A DNA stretch of 60,937 bases, from the NCBI GenBank assembly GCA_934636425.1, contig CAKUAV010000003.1:1-60937 (forward strand), written 5' to 3'. This document shows, piece after piece, positions 8,307-16,162 of this stretch. The notes beneath the pieces are model-generated. The model saw only the letters and a list, made by a program, of their open reading frames with translations. It ran no database searches and was not told where the DNA came from. The position numbers were made by a program, and so were the translations under genes. This DNA comes from an uncultured Clostridia bacterium (GTDB lineage Bacteria > Bacillota > Clostridia > Christensenellales > Aristaeellaceae). Every line of letters begins with the position of its first letter. The stretch's first letter is position 1.

Positions 8307-8843
8307 CTATTCGTACAGCGCCGCATCGCCGATACCGCGCAGGGCGCTGATGAGGCCGGCGGGGAAGCCGCGCTTTTCCTCGTTGAACGCCGCGGCCTGC
8401 TCGTTGTAGGAATCGTGCGATATGCGCAAAAGCGCCGAGGAGAAGTTCTTGTACTTGTAGCGGAAGTCGCCCGCGTCGGTTTCGGACATCTTCAGATTGG
8501 AGCCGTAGGAATAGAGATCCTCGACGGCGGCGTTCAGCGCCTGCGCCGCGTCGTAGCGATCGGGGATCGTTCCGGCGCGGTTCAGCGCGTCTATGGCAGC
8601 CGAGACGGCGTCCGTCTTTTCGCTTTCCGCGCCCTTGGCGTTGGCGACAATCGAGTTCATGACGACGGCGTTGTCGGCCATCTCCTTAAGCTCGGCCGAA
8701 ATGCTCTCCGACGGCGCGGAAAACGCGGCCTGAACGGCCTTTTGCCGGCTTTTCAGGGCGTTGCCGCCGCCGATGACCAGTGTTCCGGCGATGACCAGCG
8801 CCAGCGCGGCGCAGGCGATCGGGCGGTTTTCGGTGAATTTCAT
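8307..8843 (-). CDS. LemA family protein
   Basis: Protein of 178 residues with one N-terminal transmembrane segment (ACAALALVIAGTLVIGGGNAL) and an extracytoplasmic helical domain. The family pattern is seen in ALNAAVEDLYSYGSNLKMSE and AAAFNEEKRGFPAGLISAL, close to the NxxVxxYN and FP motifs of LemA. It sits between TPM and TelA, a common arrangement. LemA proteins have been linked to envelope stress but have no defined biochemistry. Start ATG 8843 follows GAAAGGA. Confidence 0.8.
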   Translation of the reverse strand: MKFTENRPIACAALALVIAGTLVIGGGNALKSRQKAVQAAFSAPSESISAELKEMADNAVVMNSIVANAKGAESEKTDAVSAAIDALNRAGTIPDRYDAAQALNAAVEDLYSYGSNLKMSETDAGDFRYKYKNFSSALLRISHDSYNEQAAAFNEEKRGFPAGLISALRGIGDAALYE

Positions 8844-8876
8844 GGCGTTGTCCTTTCAGAGTCGGGAGAAGCAGCC

Positions 8877-10037
8877 TTATTCGATGTTCATCTCGAGCAT
8901 CTTCTTGCGCAGCTGATTCTCGATGTTGACCAGCTCCTTCTCCGCGTCCTTGCGCTTCTGGCGGCCGGTCTTCTGGATCTCCAGCACCTCGTCCATTGTC
9001 TGGATGAGCTTCTGGTTGGTCTCGGTGAGCGTCTCGATGTCGATGATGCCGCGCTCGCTCTCCTTGGCGATCTCCACGCTGCCCATGCGCAGCTTTTCGG
9101 CGTTGGCGCGCAGCAGGTCGTTTGTCAGATTGGTGACGGAGCGCTGCGCCTCCATGGCGCTCTGGGAATGCTGAAGGCCGAGGGCGAGCACCATCTGGCT
9201 CTTCCACAGCGGGATGGTGTTGACGATCGTGGACTGGATCTTCTCGGCCAGCACCTGATTGTTGTTCTGCAGCAGGCGGATCTGCGGGGCCATCTGAATG
9301 GCGACGTTGCGCGTCAGCTCCAGATCATAGAGCTTCTTTTCAAAGCGCTCCGCCTTGGCGGCGAGGTCGCTGGCGTACTGCGCGTCCTCGGGCAGGCCGG
9401 ACTGCTGCGCCTTGGCGCGCGCCTCGGCGAGGGGGCCGCTGCGGAAGGCCTCGAGCGCCTCCTTGCCCGCGGCGATGTACATGGACAGCTCCTTGAAGTA
9501 GGTCAGGTTCATGTCGTAGAGCTGATCCATCGTGGCGATGTCCTTGAGCAGCTGCACCTGATGGTTCTCCAGCTCGTTGACCAGCTTGTTGACGTTGACC
9601 TCCACGTCGTCGTAGCGGTTCTTGAGCAGCTGCATCTTGTCGACCTTCTGGCGCAGGAAGCCGAACAGCCCCTTCTTTTCTTCCGTATCGACGTTGAAGG
9701 AGCGCAGCTCGGTCACAAGGCCGGCGATCATGTCGCCCACCTCGCCCAGATCCTTGCTGCGCACGTTGTTGAGCGCGGTATCGGAAAAGGAGGCGATGTT
9801 CTGCTGCGTGCCCGCGCCGTACTGGAACACGAGCGAGGAATTGGTGATGTCGATCTTCTTGGCGAATTCGTCGATCTGCGCCTGCTCCTCGGGCGTGAAG
9901 GTCTGCTTTTTGACCTCCTCCTGCACCTCTTCTTTAATTTCCTCGATGGGCGCTTCGGCGGTCGCGGCGGCGGCGGCGGTGGGATTGGGCGCGGCGGGCG
10001 CGGGTTCGTTTCCGAGGGTCAGCTTGATATCGGCCAT
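8877..10037 (-). CDS. Toxic anion resistance protein, TelA family
   Basis: Protein of 386 residues, matching the usual TelA length. After an Ala/Pro-rich N-terminus and a conserved opening (QIDEFAKKIDITNSSLVFQY) it is almost entirely helical and coiled-coil. No membrane segment is visible, so it is cytoplasmic. TelA/KlaA proteins were named for tellurite and toxic anion resistance, but chromosomal copies in Firmicutes act in general envelope-stress responses. It lies 47 bp downstream of xpaC, the usual pairing. ATG 10037 has a GGAGG. Confidence 0.9.
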   Translation of the reverse strand: MADIKLTLGNEPAPAAPNPTAAAAATAEAPIEEIKEEVQEEVKKQTFTPEEQAQIDEFAKKIDITNSSLVFQYGAGTQQNIASFSDTALNNVRSKDLGEVGDMIAGLVTELRSFNVDTEEKKGLFGFLRQKVDKMQLLKNRYDDVEVNVNKLVNELENHQVQLLKDIATMDQLYDMNLTYFKELSMYIAAGKEALEAFRSGPLAEARAKAQQSGLPEDAQYASDLAAKAERFEKKLYDLELTRNVAIQMAPQIRLLQNNNQVLAEKIQSTIVNTIPLWKSQMVLALGLQHSQSAMEAQRSVTNLTNDLLRANAEKLRMGSVEIAKESERGIIDIETLTETNQKLIQTMDEVLEIQKTGRQKRKDAEKELVNIENQLRKKMLEMNIE

Positions 10038-10084
10038 GGCGGTGTTTCCTCCGTTTCAATGTCGCATTTTTTATGTTTCTTCGG

Positions 10085-10732
10085 TCAGTGCGCGGCCTGC
10101 GCGCTCGATTCGGGTTTGGTCAGTCCCTCGGCGGCCATCATGGTCTCGAGCACCTGAATGTCGCTGGTGATGTCCAGCTGCGTGTCCTTATAGAGGTTGT
10201 CCAGCTGCTTTTCAAAGGCGGATGCGATCATGCCCAGGCTGTTTTCCACGGCGGTTTTGGATTTGGCGATGTGCTCGCCGTCCAGCCCCGTGCTCTCGAG
10301 CAGCCGGTACTGATCCAGCAGCTTGACCGTGACGGGCAGATAGTAGTTCATGAACTTGCGCACCTGCATGGCCTGGCGGGGATTGCGCTCGAGCGCCTCG
10401 AATATCTTGCCGCCGGCGTGCTCCATGCGGTCGAGCTGATGGGAGATCTCCTCGTCGGGCAGGGCGATGTTGGCCTCGCGCAGGCGGCGCAGCGCCTCGC
10501 GGCCCTCGGTGATCTGCCTGTCGACCTCCGCGTCGCCGGACGCGGGCGCCTCCTCGTATTCCTCGACGCGGCCGGGGAACAGCCTGCGCCCCAGCGCGTA
10601 CGCGGCCGCCGACAAAAGCGCGCAGATGAGGAGCGGCCAGAATTTGTAAATCGGATGGATCAGGCCGAAAATCAGCCAGACCGCCGCGGCCATATAGATC
10701 GGCAGCGCGGACGGAACGCGTCTTGTTTTCAA
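10085..10732 (-). CDS. xpaC: XpaC-like 5-bromo-4-chloroindolyl phosphate hydrolysis protein
   Basis: Protein of 215 residues with two N-terminal hydrophobic segments (IYMAAAVWLIFGLIHPIY and WPLLICALLSAAAYALG) and a helical cytoplasmic domain containing RKFMNYYLPVTVKLLDQYR, the core pattern of the XpaC family. It is the first gene of the xpaC-telA-lemA-TPM set. The start is TTG 10732, supported by an AAGGAG and a promoter about 30 bp upstream. The family name comes from a plate phenotype; the true role is not known. Confidence 0.85.
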   Translation of the reverse strand: MKTRRVPSALPIYMAAAVWLIFGLIHPIYKFWPLLICALLSAAAYALGRRLFPGRVEEYEEAPASGDAEVDRQITEGREALRRLREANIALPDEEISHQLDRMEHAGGKIFEALERNPRQAMQVRKFMNYYLPVTVKLLDQYRLLESTGLDGEHIAKSKTAVENSLGMIASAFEKQLDNLYKDTQLDITSDIQVLETMMAAEGLTKPESSAQAAH

Positions 10733-10761
10733 GAGACCATCTCCTTGCTGTTTATGATGAT

Positions 10762-10790
10762 ATTATAGGCGAAGGCCGGTCAAAAATCAA
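10762..10790 (-). promoter_or_regulatory. Sigma-A promoter of xpaC-telA operon
   Basis: On the - strand, TTGATT (10785-10790), 17 bp spacer, perfect TATAAT (10762-10767), about 30 bp upstream of the TTG start of xpaC. Confidence 0.8.
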
Positions 10791-10850
10791 CCGAAAAGCG
10801 TCCGAATGTCGCCCTGAGCGCTCAAAAGCATCCCCTGAGGCGGGGAATCG

Positions 10851-11612
10851 TCAGCCCTTCTTTTCCAGCTCAGCCTTAAGATCAAGCGCCTGCTGGCGGG
10901 TGGTTGTGCACAGCGCGGAGTAGTTGCCGTCCAGCGCGCTGCTCAGATAGTCGATCGCCTGCTTGTTTTCGCCCTTCTCGGCGGCCAGACGCGCAAGGTA
11001 ATAGAGCGTGTCCACCTGACGGGGCTTGATTTCGTGCGCCTTCTGGAAGTATTCAAGCGCCTTGTCCTTATCGCCCATGGCCAGATAGAGCTGTCCCAGA
11101 TTGTCCAGCACCACAGCGTCCTCGTCGTCATAGTCGAGCGCCTTGGTGTTGAACTCGAGCGCCTCGGCGAAATCGCCGGTCTGCCTGGCCTTTTCGATGA
11201 GTACGTAGCCCAGGGAGCCGTAGAGCATGCCGGTGGGCGCTTCGCTCATGGCGATCTTCAGATTGGAGATGGCCGAATCGATCTGACCCAGCTTCCACTG
11301 GCAGATGGCGAAGTTGATGCGCAGCTGATGCTTTTCCGCCTTGGTGATGCCGGGCGTGGCGTCGGCCTTCAGGAACAGCTCTTTGGCCTCCTCAAAGCGG
11401 GCGAAGCGCAGCAGCAGCACGCCGTAGGCCATGACGTAGGCGGGCTTTGTGCAGCCGCCCTTTATGGCTTCTTCATAGAGCTTGAGCGCCTGCTCGTGCT
11501 TGGCCTTCGCCTCGGCCGTCTTGTCCTGATCGTAGAGCCGGTTGCCCATGACGTGCAGTCCATAGGCCTTGCGTCCGGCGTTGTCCGCCTTGTATTTGTC
11601 AAAAAATCCCAT
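10851..11612 (-). CDS. Tetratricopeptide repeat protein
   Basis: Soluble protein of 253 residues built from about six TPR units; the clearest is residues 165-198 (AVVLDNLGQLYLAMGDKDKA and the following helix). TPRs are protein-protein scaffolds. No enzyme domain, signal peptide or membrane segment is visible. It is encoded just upstream of the xpaC operon in the same direction but separated from it by the xpaC promoter, so it is probably its own unit. Its partner cannot be inferred, though an adaptor role for the TelA-type system is conceivable. Confidence 0.8.
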   Translation of the reverse strand: MGFFDKYKADNAGRKAYGLHVMGNRLYDQDKTAEAKAKHEQALKLYEEAIKGGCTKPAYVMAYGVLLLRFARFEEAKELFLKADATPGITKAEKHQLRINFAICQWKLGQIDSAISNLKIAMSEAPTGMLYGSLGYVLIEKARQTGDFAEALEFNTKALDYDDEDAVVLDNLGQLYLAMGDKDKALEYFQKAHEIKPRQVDTLYYLARLAAEKGENKQAIDYLSSALDGNYSALCTTTRQQALDLKAELEKKG

Positions 11613-11656
11613 GATAATATGCCTCCTTAATAATAAACAAAAAAACTTTTCAGAAA

Positions 11657-11677
11657 GCGCGGCTTCATCGCGTGCGC
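11657..11677. repeat. Left direct repeat flanking element A1
   Basis: The stretch matches 11811-11831 at all but two positions (core CGCGGCTTCATYGCGTGCGC). The two copies bracket element A1, as expected for a target-site duplication or a duplicated 3' end of the YprB-like gene. Confidence 0.6.
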
Positions 11678-11810
11678 AGACTGCCAGCGGTGTGCGGGAC
11701 GATTTTTGCGGCGGAAAATCTCACTTTCCAGAGCAAAACCGGAAAGTGGGGCAGAGCGAGCTTGCTTTCCCGTTCACCAGCTCGTCAAAGCCTTTCTGAC
11801 AAGCGGGCGA
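11676..11810 (+). repeat. Family A multi-hairpin dispersed element, copy A1 (internally deleted)
   Basis: About 135 bp of non-coding DNA with the family A modules: GATTTT...AAAATC, CACTTTCC...GGAAAGTG (perfect 8 bp stem) and a terminator-like GCTYGTCAAA...TTTCTGACAAGC stem at the 3' end. Compared with A2 and A3 the first stem is deleted. It lies just past the stop codon of the YprB-like gene, pointing towards it. Confidence 0.7.
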
Positions 11811-11818
11811 ACGCGGCT

Positions 11819-12970
11819 TCATTGCGTGCGCTTTGCGCTTTTTTGCATCTCGAGCCGCCGCATAAGCCGCTGCCGCCGCTTCTCGAGCGCGACCCTTTCG
11901 TCGCCGCCGGCCAGCTCGAGCGCCCGCTCGGTCAGCTGAAACGCCGCTTCGAAATCGCCCCGGCCGTGCTCATAGAGCTTGGCCAGCTCCACATAGGGGA
12001 ACGTCCCCATCTGCCGCCGGTCGATCATATCGCGCCAGACCGCCTCGGCGCGGAGCATATCCCCACCCGAGCGCAGCATGAGCGAGAGCTGCCGGTTGGC
12101 GCTGCCCGCGACATGGCGCTCGCGCAGCCGCTCTATTGTGCTCAGCGGGCGTTCTCTGGCGGCCAGCCGGTAGCAGGTTTCCGCATCGCTGCGCTCGCCC
12201 TGCTTTTGCAGCGTGCGTCCCAGCGAGAACACGTCCAGCATGCTGGTCTGCTCGAGCGGCGCGGCGTAGCTGCCGGCCAGGCGCGCGAGCAGCGTGCCCA
12301 GAGAGACGATGTCCTGCCGGTTGTGATCGACGACGTCGTCAAGCAGCGTCATGTCGCCGGTTTTGAGGAAGGAGAAATAGCGCTCGGGCACCTCCGCGCC
12401 GGGGACGTCATGATCGCGATGCAGTCCCAGCTCGGTTTCCTCGATGTGGCCGAGCGAGCAGTCCTTCAGGCGCAGCTTCCAGACGCGCCGCGCCGGATGG
12501 ATGAGGTCGAGATGCGGCTTGTTCTCGGTGGGATCGTCCATGCGGCACATGGTAAAGCGCGAGCGCAGCAGCGGCACGTCGAACGAGCGGCCGTTGAACG
12601 TGACGAGCGTCTGCGCGTCGCGGATCATCGGCGCGATTTTTTCGAGCAGCAGCGCCTCCGCGCCGTAGTTGGACATCATATACTGATACACGACGAAGCG
12701 ATCGTCCTCGATGCGGCCCAGTCCCACCAGAAAGGCCACCGTGCCCGCGCCGCCGGACAGGCCTGTCGTCTCCGTATCGAGAAACAGCGCGCGCCGCGCG
12801 TCGAATTCCCCGTCGAACGCCATGCGCCGAACGCCCTCGGCCGGGAGTGAAAACAGCGCGCTTTCCACAGCCATCTCGCTGCGGTATTCCATCAGGACGG
12901 GCTTTTGCACGGGCTTTGGGGGCGCGGACGAGGAGAGCGCATTCAGCCTGCTCTTGAGCGACGAGGCCAT
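11819..12970 (-). CDS. YprB-like RNase H-fold exonuclease with TPR-like tail
   Basis: Protein of 383 residues with a DEDD-type 3'-5' exonuclease domain: DTETTG at 65-70 carries the first Asp and Glu, VTFNGRSFDVPLL the second Asp region, and VVDHNRQDIVSL the last catalytic Asp. The rest resembles YprB, with a helical repeat tail. Such proteins act on nucleic acid in the cytoplasm; the exact substrate is unknown. The frame stays open to 13507, but ATG 12970 is chosen because AAGGAAGGGA precedes it and a strong promoter lies at 13034-13062. Confidence 0.8.
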   Translation of the reverse strand: MASSLKSRLNALSSSAPPKPVQKPVLMEYRSEMAVESALFSLPAEGVRRMAFDGEFDARRALFLDTETTGLSGGAGTVAFLVGLGRIEDDRFVVYQYMMSNYGAEALLLEKIAPMIRDAQTLVTFNGRSFDVPLLRSRFTMCRMDDPTENKPHLDLIHPARRVWKLRLKDCSLGHIEETELGLHRDHDVPGAEVPERYFSFLKTGDMTLLDDVVDHNRQDIVSLGTLLARLAGSYAAPLEQTSMLDVFSLGRTLQKQGERSDAETCYRLAARERPLSTIERLRERHVAGSANRQLSLMLRSGGDMLRAEAVWRDMIDRRQMGTFPYVELAKLYEHGRGDFEAAFQLTERALELAGGDERVALEKRRQRLMRRLEMQKSAKRTQ

Positions 12971-13033
12971 GCCGGCATCCCTTCCTTCCGACGACGTTCC
13001 GCAATGGCGCGGCAAAAAGACTACACTGTATTT

Positions 13034-13062
13034 ATTGTAAAATGCCGCGCCTGATTTGTCAA
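13034..13062 (-). promoter_or_regulatory. Consensus sigma-A promoter of the YprB-like gene
   Basis: On the - strand, TTGACA (13057-13062), 17 bp spacer, TACAAT (13034-13039), about 64 bp upstream of the ATG. It fixes the gene start and rules out the longer frame. Confidence 0.85.
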
Positions 13063-13519
13063 TCGAATCCATGAAAACAGCTGAAAAAGACGCGCGGTTC
13101 ATTCCATGCGCACATACTGCGGCCGCACAGACATGCCCCGAAGGCTCGATAAGCGGCGCGCTGTTTTTGATTCGTCGCGGAAATCTGAGGGGCACGCAAA
13201 TCCAGAGCGGCGGCGCGTTTCGCGGCTTTGCCATGAGATGACGGACAAGGAATAAAAAATCAGGCGTCTGGCTGCGCCGCAGGCCGCCCGAAAAGCTCCC
13301 GGCCGGCCGCCGGCGCTCGTGAACAGCGCCGCGCTGGCGTCTCTCCATTTTTCGACAAGCTGATGCGCTTGGCCGCGCCGTTCTTTCCGCCATGTTGTTC
13401 TGCGCCGCCCTGCCTTCTCTCTTTTCCGGCTCAACGGCTCGAAAAAAGGCCTGTCCGCTACGCCCGGACGGGGTGCGGCAGGCCGGAAAATGTGCGGATG
13501 ATCGCAATGCCGGGCGTGT
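13063..13519. other. Gene-less stretch between the YprB-like gene and the small membrane protein gene
   Basis: Several open frames cross these 457 bases on both strands, but none has a ribosome binding site or a recognisable product. The only structure I can support is the family C segment (13171-13236). The sequence near 13345-13365 (TTTTTCGACAAGCTGATGCG) resembles the 3' hairpin of family A and may be a decayed remnant. Confidence 0.5.
13171..13236. repeat. Family C dispersed segment, copy C1
   Basis: About 65 bp alignable with 43078-43138: shared blocks include CGGAAATCT-like, GGGG..GCAARTCCA, AGCGGCRGC and GGCTTYGCCATGA. In one frame of the - strand both copies translate alike (MAKPRNAPPLW and MAKPCNLLPLW), although neither forms a credible gene. 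Confidence 0.5.
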
Positions 13520-13762
13520 TCAGAGCCGCCCTGAGCGCTTCAGGCGGCGTCCTATGCAAAAGCGCACGGCGAGCAGCAGCGCGATTACCACCGCCGAGAG
13601 CAGCGCGTTGACGATGATCGCCGAATACCACGGCGCGGAGGCCATGGCGTACAGGTCGGGATGCGCGATGTGATCGAATACGACATACAGGCTGGTTCCC
13701 ACGAAAAACCCGACGGCGCACCAGAGCGCGACGCGCAGTATGTCGTAAATGCGTTTCAGCAT
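13520..13762 (-). CDS. Small two-helix membrane protein, function unknown
   Basis: Hypothetical protein of 80 residues. Two transmembrane segments are visible, ILRVALWCAVGFFVGTSLYV and SAIIVNALLSAVVIALLLAV, with a short loop between and a basic C-terminus (GRRLKRSGRL). ATG 13762 is chosen because GGAGTG precedes it; that site overlaps the stop codon of sigH (gap 5 bp), so the gene is probably translated from the sigH message. No family recognised. Confidence 0.65.
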   Translation of the reverse strand: MLKRIYDILRVALWCAVGFFVGTSLYVVFDHIAHPDLYAMASAPWYSAIIVNALLSAVVIALLLAVRFCIGRRLKRSGRL

Positions 13763-13767
13763 GAATT

Positions 13768-14397
13768 TCACTCCTGATGCTGCTCGAGAAGCAGCTTTTG
13801 CAGCTTGCGCTTGACGCGCTGAAGAGCGTTGTCGATCGACTTGACGTGCCGCCCCAATTCGGCCGATATGTCCTGATAGGATTTGCCGTCCAGATAGCGC
13901 AGCAGCACCTGCTTCTCCAGCGGCGAGAGCGTGTCGCCGATGCGCCCCTCTATGAGCGATATGTCCTCGCGGGAGATCAGCAGCTCCTCGGGATTGGCCG
14001 CCAGCTCCTCGCTGATGACGTCGATCAGCGTGCGCTCGTTTTCGTCGTCGTAGATCGGCTTGTTGAGGGAGACGTAGGAGTTGAGCGGAATGTGCTTCTG
14101 GCGCGTGGCGGTCTTGATGGCCGTGATGATCTGGCGCGTGATGCACAATTCGGCGAACGCCCGGAAGGAGGACAGCTTTTCGCTGCGGTAATCGCGGATC
14201 GCCTTGTACAGGCCGATCATGCCCTCCTGAACGATGTCCTCGTGATCCGCGCCGATCAGGAAATAGCTGCGCGCCCGCGAGCGGACAAAGTTCTTGTATT
14301 TATTGAGCAGATATTCCAGCGCCTCGCCGTCCGAAGCCTGCGCCAGCGCGGCGATCTCCTCGTCCGTCATGTCCTTGAAGCGTGCATTCTCGTCCAT
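13768..14397 (-). CDS. sigH: RNA polymerase sigma-H factor (SigH/Spo0H)
   Basis: Sigma-70 family factor of 209 residues controlling the transition to stationary phase and sporulation entry in Firmicutes. Region 2 contains ADHEDIVQEGMIGLYKAIRD and the -10 reading helix after it; region 4 contains SPLEKQVLLRYLDGKSYQDI and the helix-turn-helix. Length and the N-terminal DEEIAALAQASDGEALEYLL fit SigH. The start codon directly abuts the stop of the NYN gene (TAAATG), with GGGGAG inside that gene. It ends the conserved mrnC-thyX-rlmB-yacP-sigH order. It suggests, but does not prove, a spore-forming lineage. Confidence 0.93.
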   Translation of the reverse strand: MDENARFKDMTDEEIAALAQASDGEALEYLLNKYKNFVRSRARSYFLIGADHEDIVQEGMIGLYKAIRDYRSEKLSSFRAFAELCITRQIITAIKTATRQKHIPLNSYVSLNKPIYDDENERTLIDVISEELAANPEELLISREDISLIEGRIGDTLSPLEKQVLLRYLDGKSYQDISAELGRHVKSIDNALQRVKRKLQKLLLEQHQE

Positions 14398-14928
14398 TTA
14401 CGTTTCTCCCCGCCGAAGTTTTTCAATCTGATCGCGCACCGCCTCGGGCAGGTGCTCCAAAACTGTGCTGCGCCCCGATACGGCGGCGGGGCGGATGTAC
14501 TTTCCTCCGTCCTGCCGCGCCTGACGCATTTCATAGATCAGCTCGCGCGAGCTGATGCGGATCGCGCCGCGGCCGAACACCACCGTCTGCTCCGTGTTGT
14601 CCGACGTGGCCACGCGGATTTCCAGCCGCCCCAGCTCCACGGCGCGCGCATACTCGTCGCACTGCCGCTCTATGTAGTGGTCGGCCGTCTCGCCCTTTTG
14701 CGTAAAGACGACGGTCAGCGGCCCGCGCGCCTCGATCGAGCGCTGCATCCGGTCGGACTGCCATGCGTCGAAAACCAGCACGACCTTCTGTCCCGAATAG
14801 CCCGCATAGTCGTGCAGGCGGTGGATCAGCGCGTCTCGCGCGTCGGCGAGCGGCCTGCCCTTCGACAGCTCCGGCCACGCGCCCAGCACGTTGTAGCCGT
14901 CCACCAGCAGCAGCCTTGACTTGGCCAT
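14398..14928 (-). CDS. yacP: NYN domain ribonuclease, YacP/Rae1 family
   Basis: Endoribonuclease-like protein of 176 residues with the PIN-like NYN fold. The start LLLVDGYNVLGAWPE holds the first catalytic Asp, VVLVFDAWQSD the second, and VATSDNTEQTVVFGRGA the third acidic cluster. The B. subtilis homologue (Rae1) cleaves mRNA on the ribosome; that role is inferred here. Its place between rlmB and sigH is the usual one. ATG 14928 follows AAAGGG. Confidence 0.88.
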   Translation of the reverse strand: MAKSRLLLVDGYNVLGAWPELSKGRPLADARDALIHRLHDYAGYSGQKVVLVFDAWQSDRMQRSIEARGPLTVVFTQKGETADHYIERQCDEYARAVELGRLEIRVATSDNTEQTVVFGRGAIRISSRELIYEMRQARQDGGKYIRPAAVSGRSTVLEHLPEAVRDQIEKLRRGET

Positions 14929-14935
14929 GGCGCGA

Positions 14936-16162
14936 TCAGCCCTTTCGCGCGTTCATGACGGCGTACATCATAACGCCCGCCGCCACGGAGGCGTTGAGCG
15001 AATCGAGATGCCCCGCCATGGGCAGCGACAGCAGCCGGTCGCACTTTTTGAGCGTCAGATCGGCGATGCCCGTGTCCTCGGAGCCGATCACCAGCGCGAT
15101 GGGGCCGGTCAGATCGGCGCGCAGCGCGTTTTCTCCGCTGAGCGTCGTGCCGACGATCCATACGCCGCGCTCCTTCAGCTCCTCCAGCGTGCGGTTGAGA
15201 TTGACCACGCGCACCACGTTCATATACTCGCAGCCGCCCGCAGCCGCCTTGACCGCTGCGGGGGTCAGGCCGGCGCTGCGCCGCTCCGGTACGATCACGC
15301 CGTGCGCGCCGACGCATTCGGCGGTTCGTATGATCGCGCCCAGATTGTGCGGATCGGTCACGCCGTCCAGTATGACGATGAACGGATCCTCGTGCCGCTC
15401 GGCCGCGCGGTCGAATATGTCCTCCAGCTGCGCATAGCGCGCCGCCGACGCATAGGCGATCAGCCCCTGATGGTTGGGATAGATCGCGTCCAGCCGCGAG
15501 CGGTCGACCTCCTGCACGACGATGCGCGCTTCGTGCGCCTTGGCCACGATCTCGCGCGCGGAGCCGGACAGATCGCCCCTGGCGACCAGCAGCTTTTCGA
15601 TCTCGCGCCCCGCCTTTATGGCCTCGCGTATGGGATTGCGTCCCACCAGCAGATTTTCGGGCGTCTCGGGCGCGGAAGCCGCGGGACGGAAGGCGAGCGC
15701 TTCGCCCGCGTCGTAGGGACGGCGCTCCGGCTGCGGCGGGCGATCCATGCCCGCGTCATACGGGCGGCGCTCCGGCTGCGGCGGACGGTGATCCATGGGC
15801 GCGGGGCGGCGGTTGTCGTATTTGCGCTCGAAGGCGGGCTTTTCAGGGCGGCGGCCTTCAAAACCGCGGTCGAAATCGCGCCTCTCAGGGCGGCGGCTCT
15901 CAAAATCACGGTTGAATTCGCGTCTTTCAGGGCGATTGCCTTCATAATTGCGGTTATAAGACCTGTTTTCAGGGCGACGGCCTTCAAAACTGCGGTTGAA
16001 ATCGCGGTTTTTAGGGAAGCCGTCTCCACGGCGGCCGTCAGGAGCATCGTCGCGCACGGCGGGCGGCACATCGCGGCGGGGCGCGCCGGTGCGGGGGCCG
16101 CGGTAGGCGGGCGCATCGGTGCGGCTGTTGCGGAATGAGTCTCTGTTTTTATCGTAGGGCAT
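14936..16162 (-). CDS. rlmB: TrmH/SpoU-family 23S rRNA 2'-O-methyltransferase with long Arg-rich N-terminus
   Basis: SPOUT-fold methyltransferase of 408 residues. The catalytic part begins near residue 165 with LLVGRNPIREAIKAGREIEK and contains ILDGVTDPHNLGAIIRTAE and LVIGSEDTGI, the TrmH knot motifs. Homologues (YacO/RlmB) methylate a guanosine of 23S rRNA. About 160 N-terminal residues precede it, low in complexity and full of RPERR, EGRRPE and PERRPYDAG units. Part of this is encoded by a four-unit 42 bp tandem repeat. ATG 16162 is chosen for its GGAGG; the frame extends 18 codons upstream without a ribosome binding site. Confidence 0.9.
   Translation of the reverse strand: MPYDKNRDSFRNSRTDAPAYRGPRTGAPRRDVPPAVRDDAPDGRRGDGFPKNRDFNRSFEGRRPENRSYNRNYEGNRPERREFNRDFESRRPERRDFDRGFEGRRPEKPAFERKYDNRRPAPMDHRPPQPERRPYDAGMDRPPQPERRPYDAGEALAFRPAASAPETPENLLVGRNPIREAIKAGREIEKLLVARGDLSGSAREIVAKAHEARIVVQEVDRSRLDAIYPNHQGLIAYASAARYAQLEDIFDRAAERHEDPFIVILDGVTDPHNLGAIIRTAECVGAHGVIVPERRSAGLTPAAVKAAAGGCEYMNVVRVVNLNRTLEELKERGVWIVGTTLSGENALRADLTGPIALVIGSEDTGIADLTLKKCDRLLSLPMAGHLDSLNASVAAGVMMYAVMNARKG
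15844..16011 (-). repeat. 42 bp x 4 in-frame tandem repeat in rlmB
   Basis: Units begin at 15844, 15886, 15928 and 15970, each opening with CAGGGCG and encoding 14 residues of the form NRxFExRRPERRxF. Differences between units keep the Arg/Glu/Asn/Phe pattern. A second degenerate repeat (RPPQPERRPYDAG, twice) follows at about 15705-15800. Confidence 0.8.

Noticed and set aside
12971..13507. N-terminal extension of the YprB-like protein
   Set aside because: No ribosome binding site, non-conserved-looking residues, and a consensus promoter lies within it.
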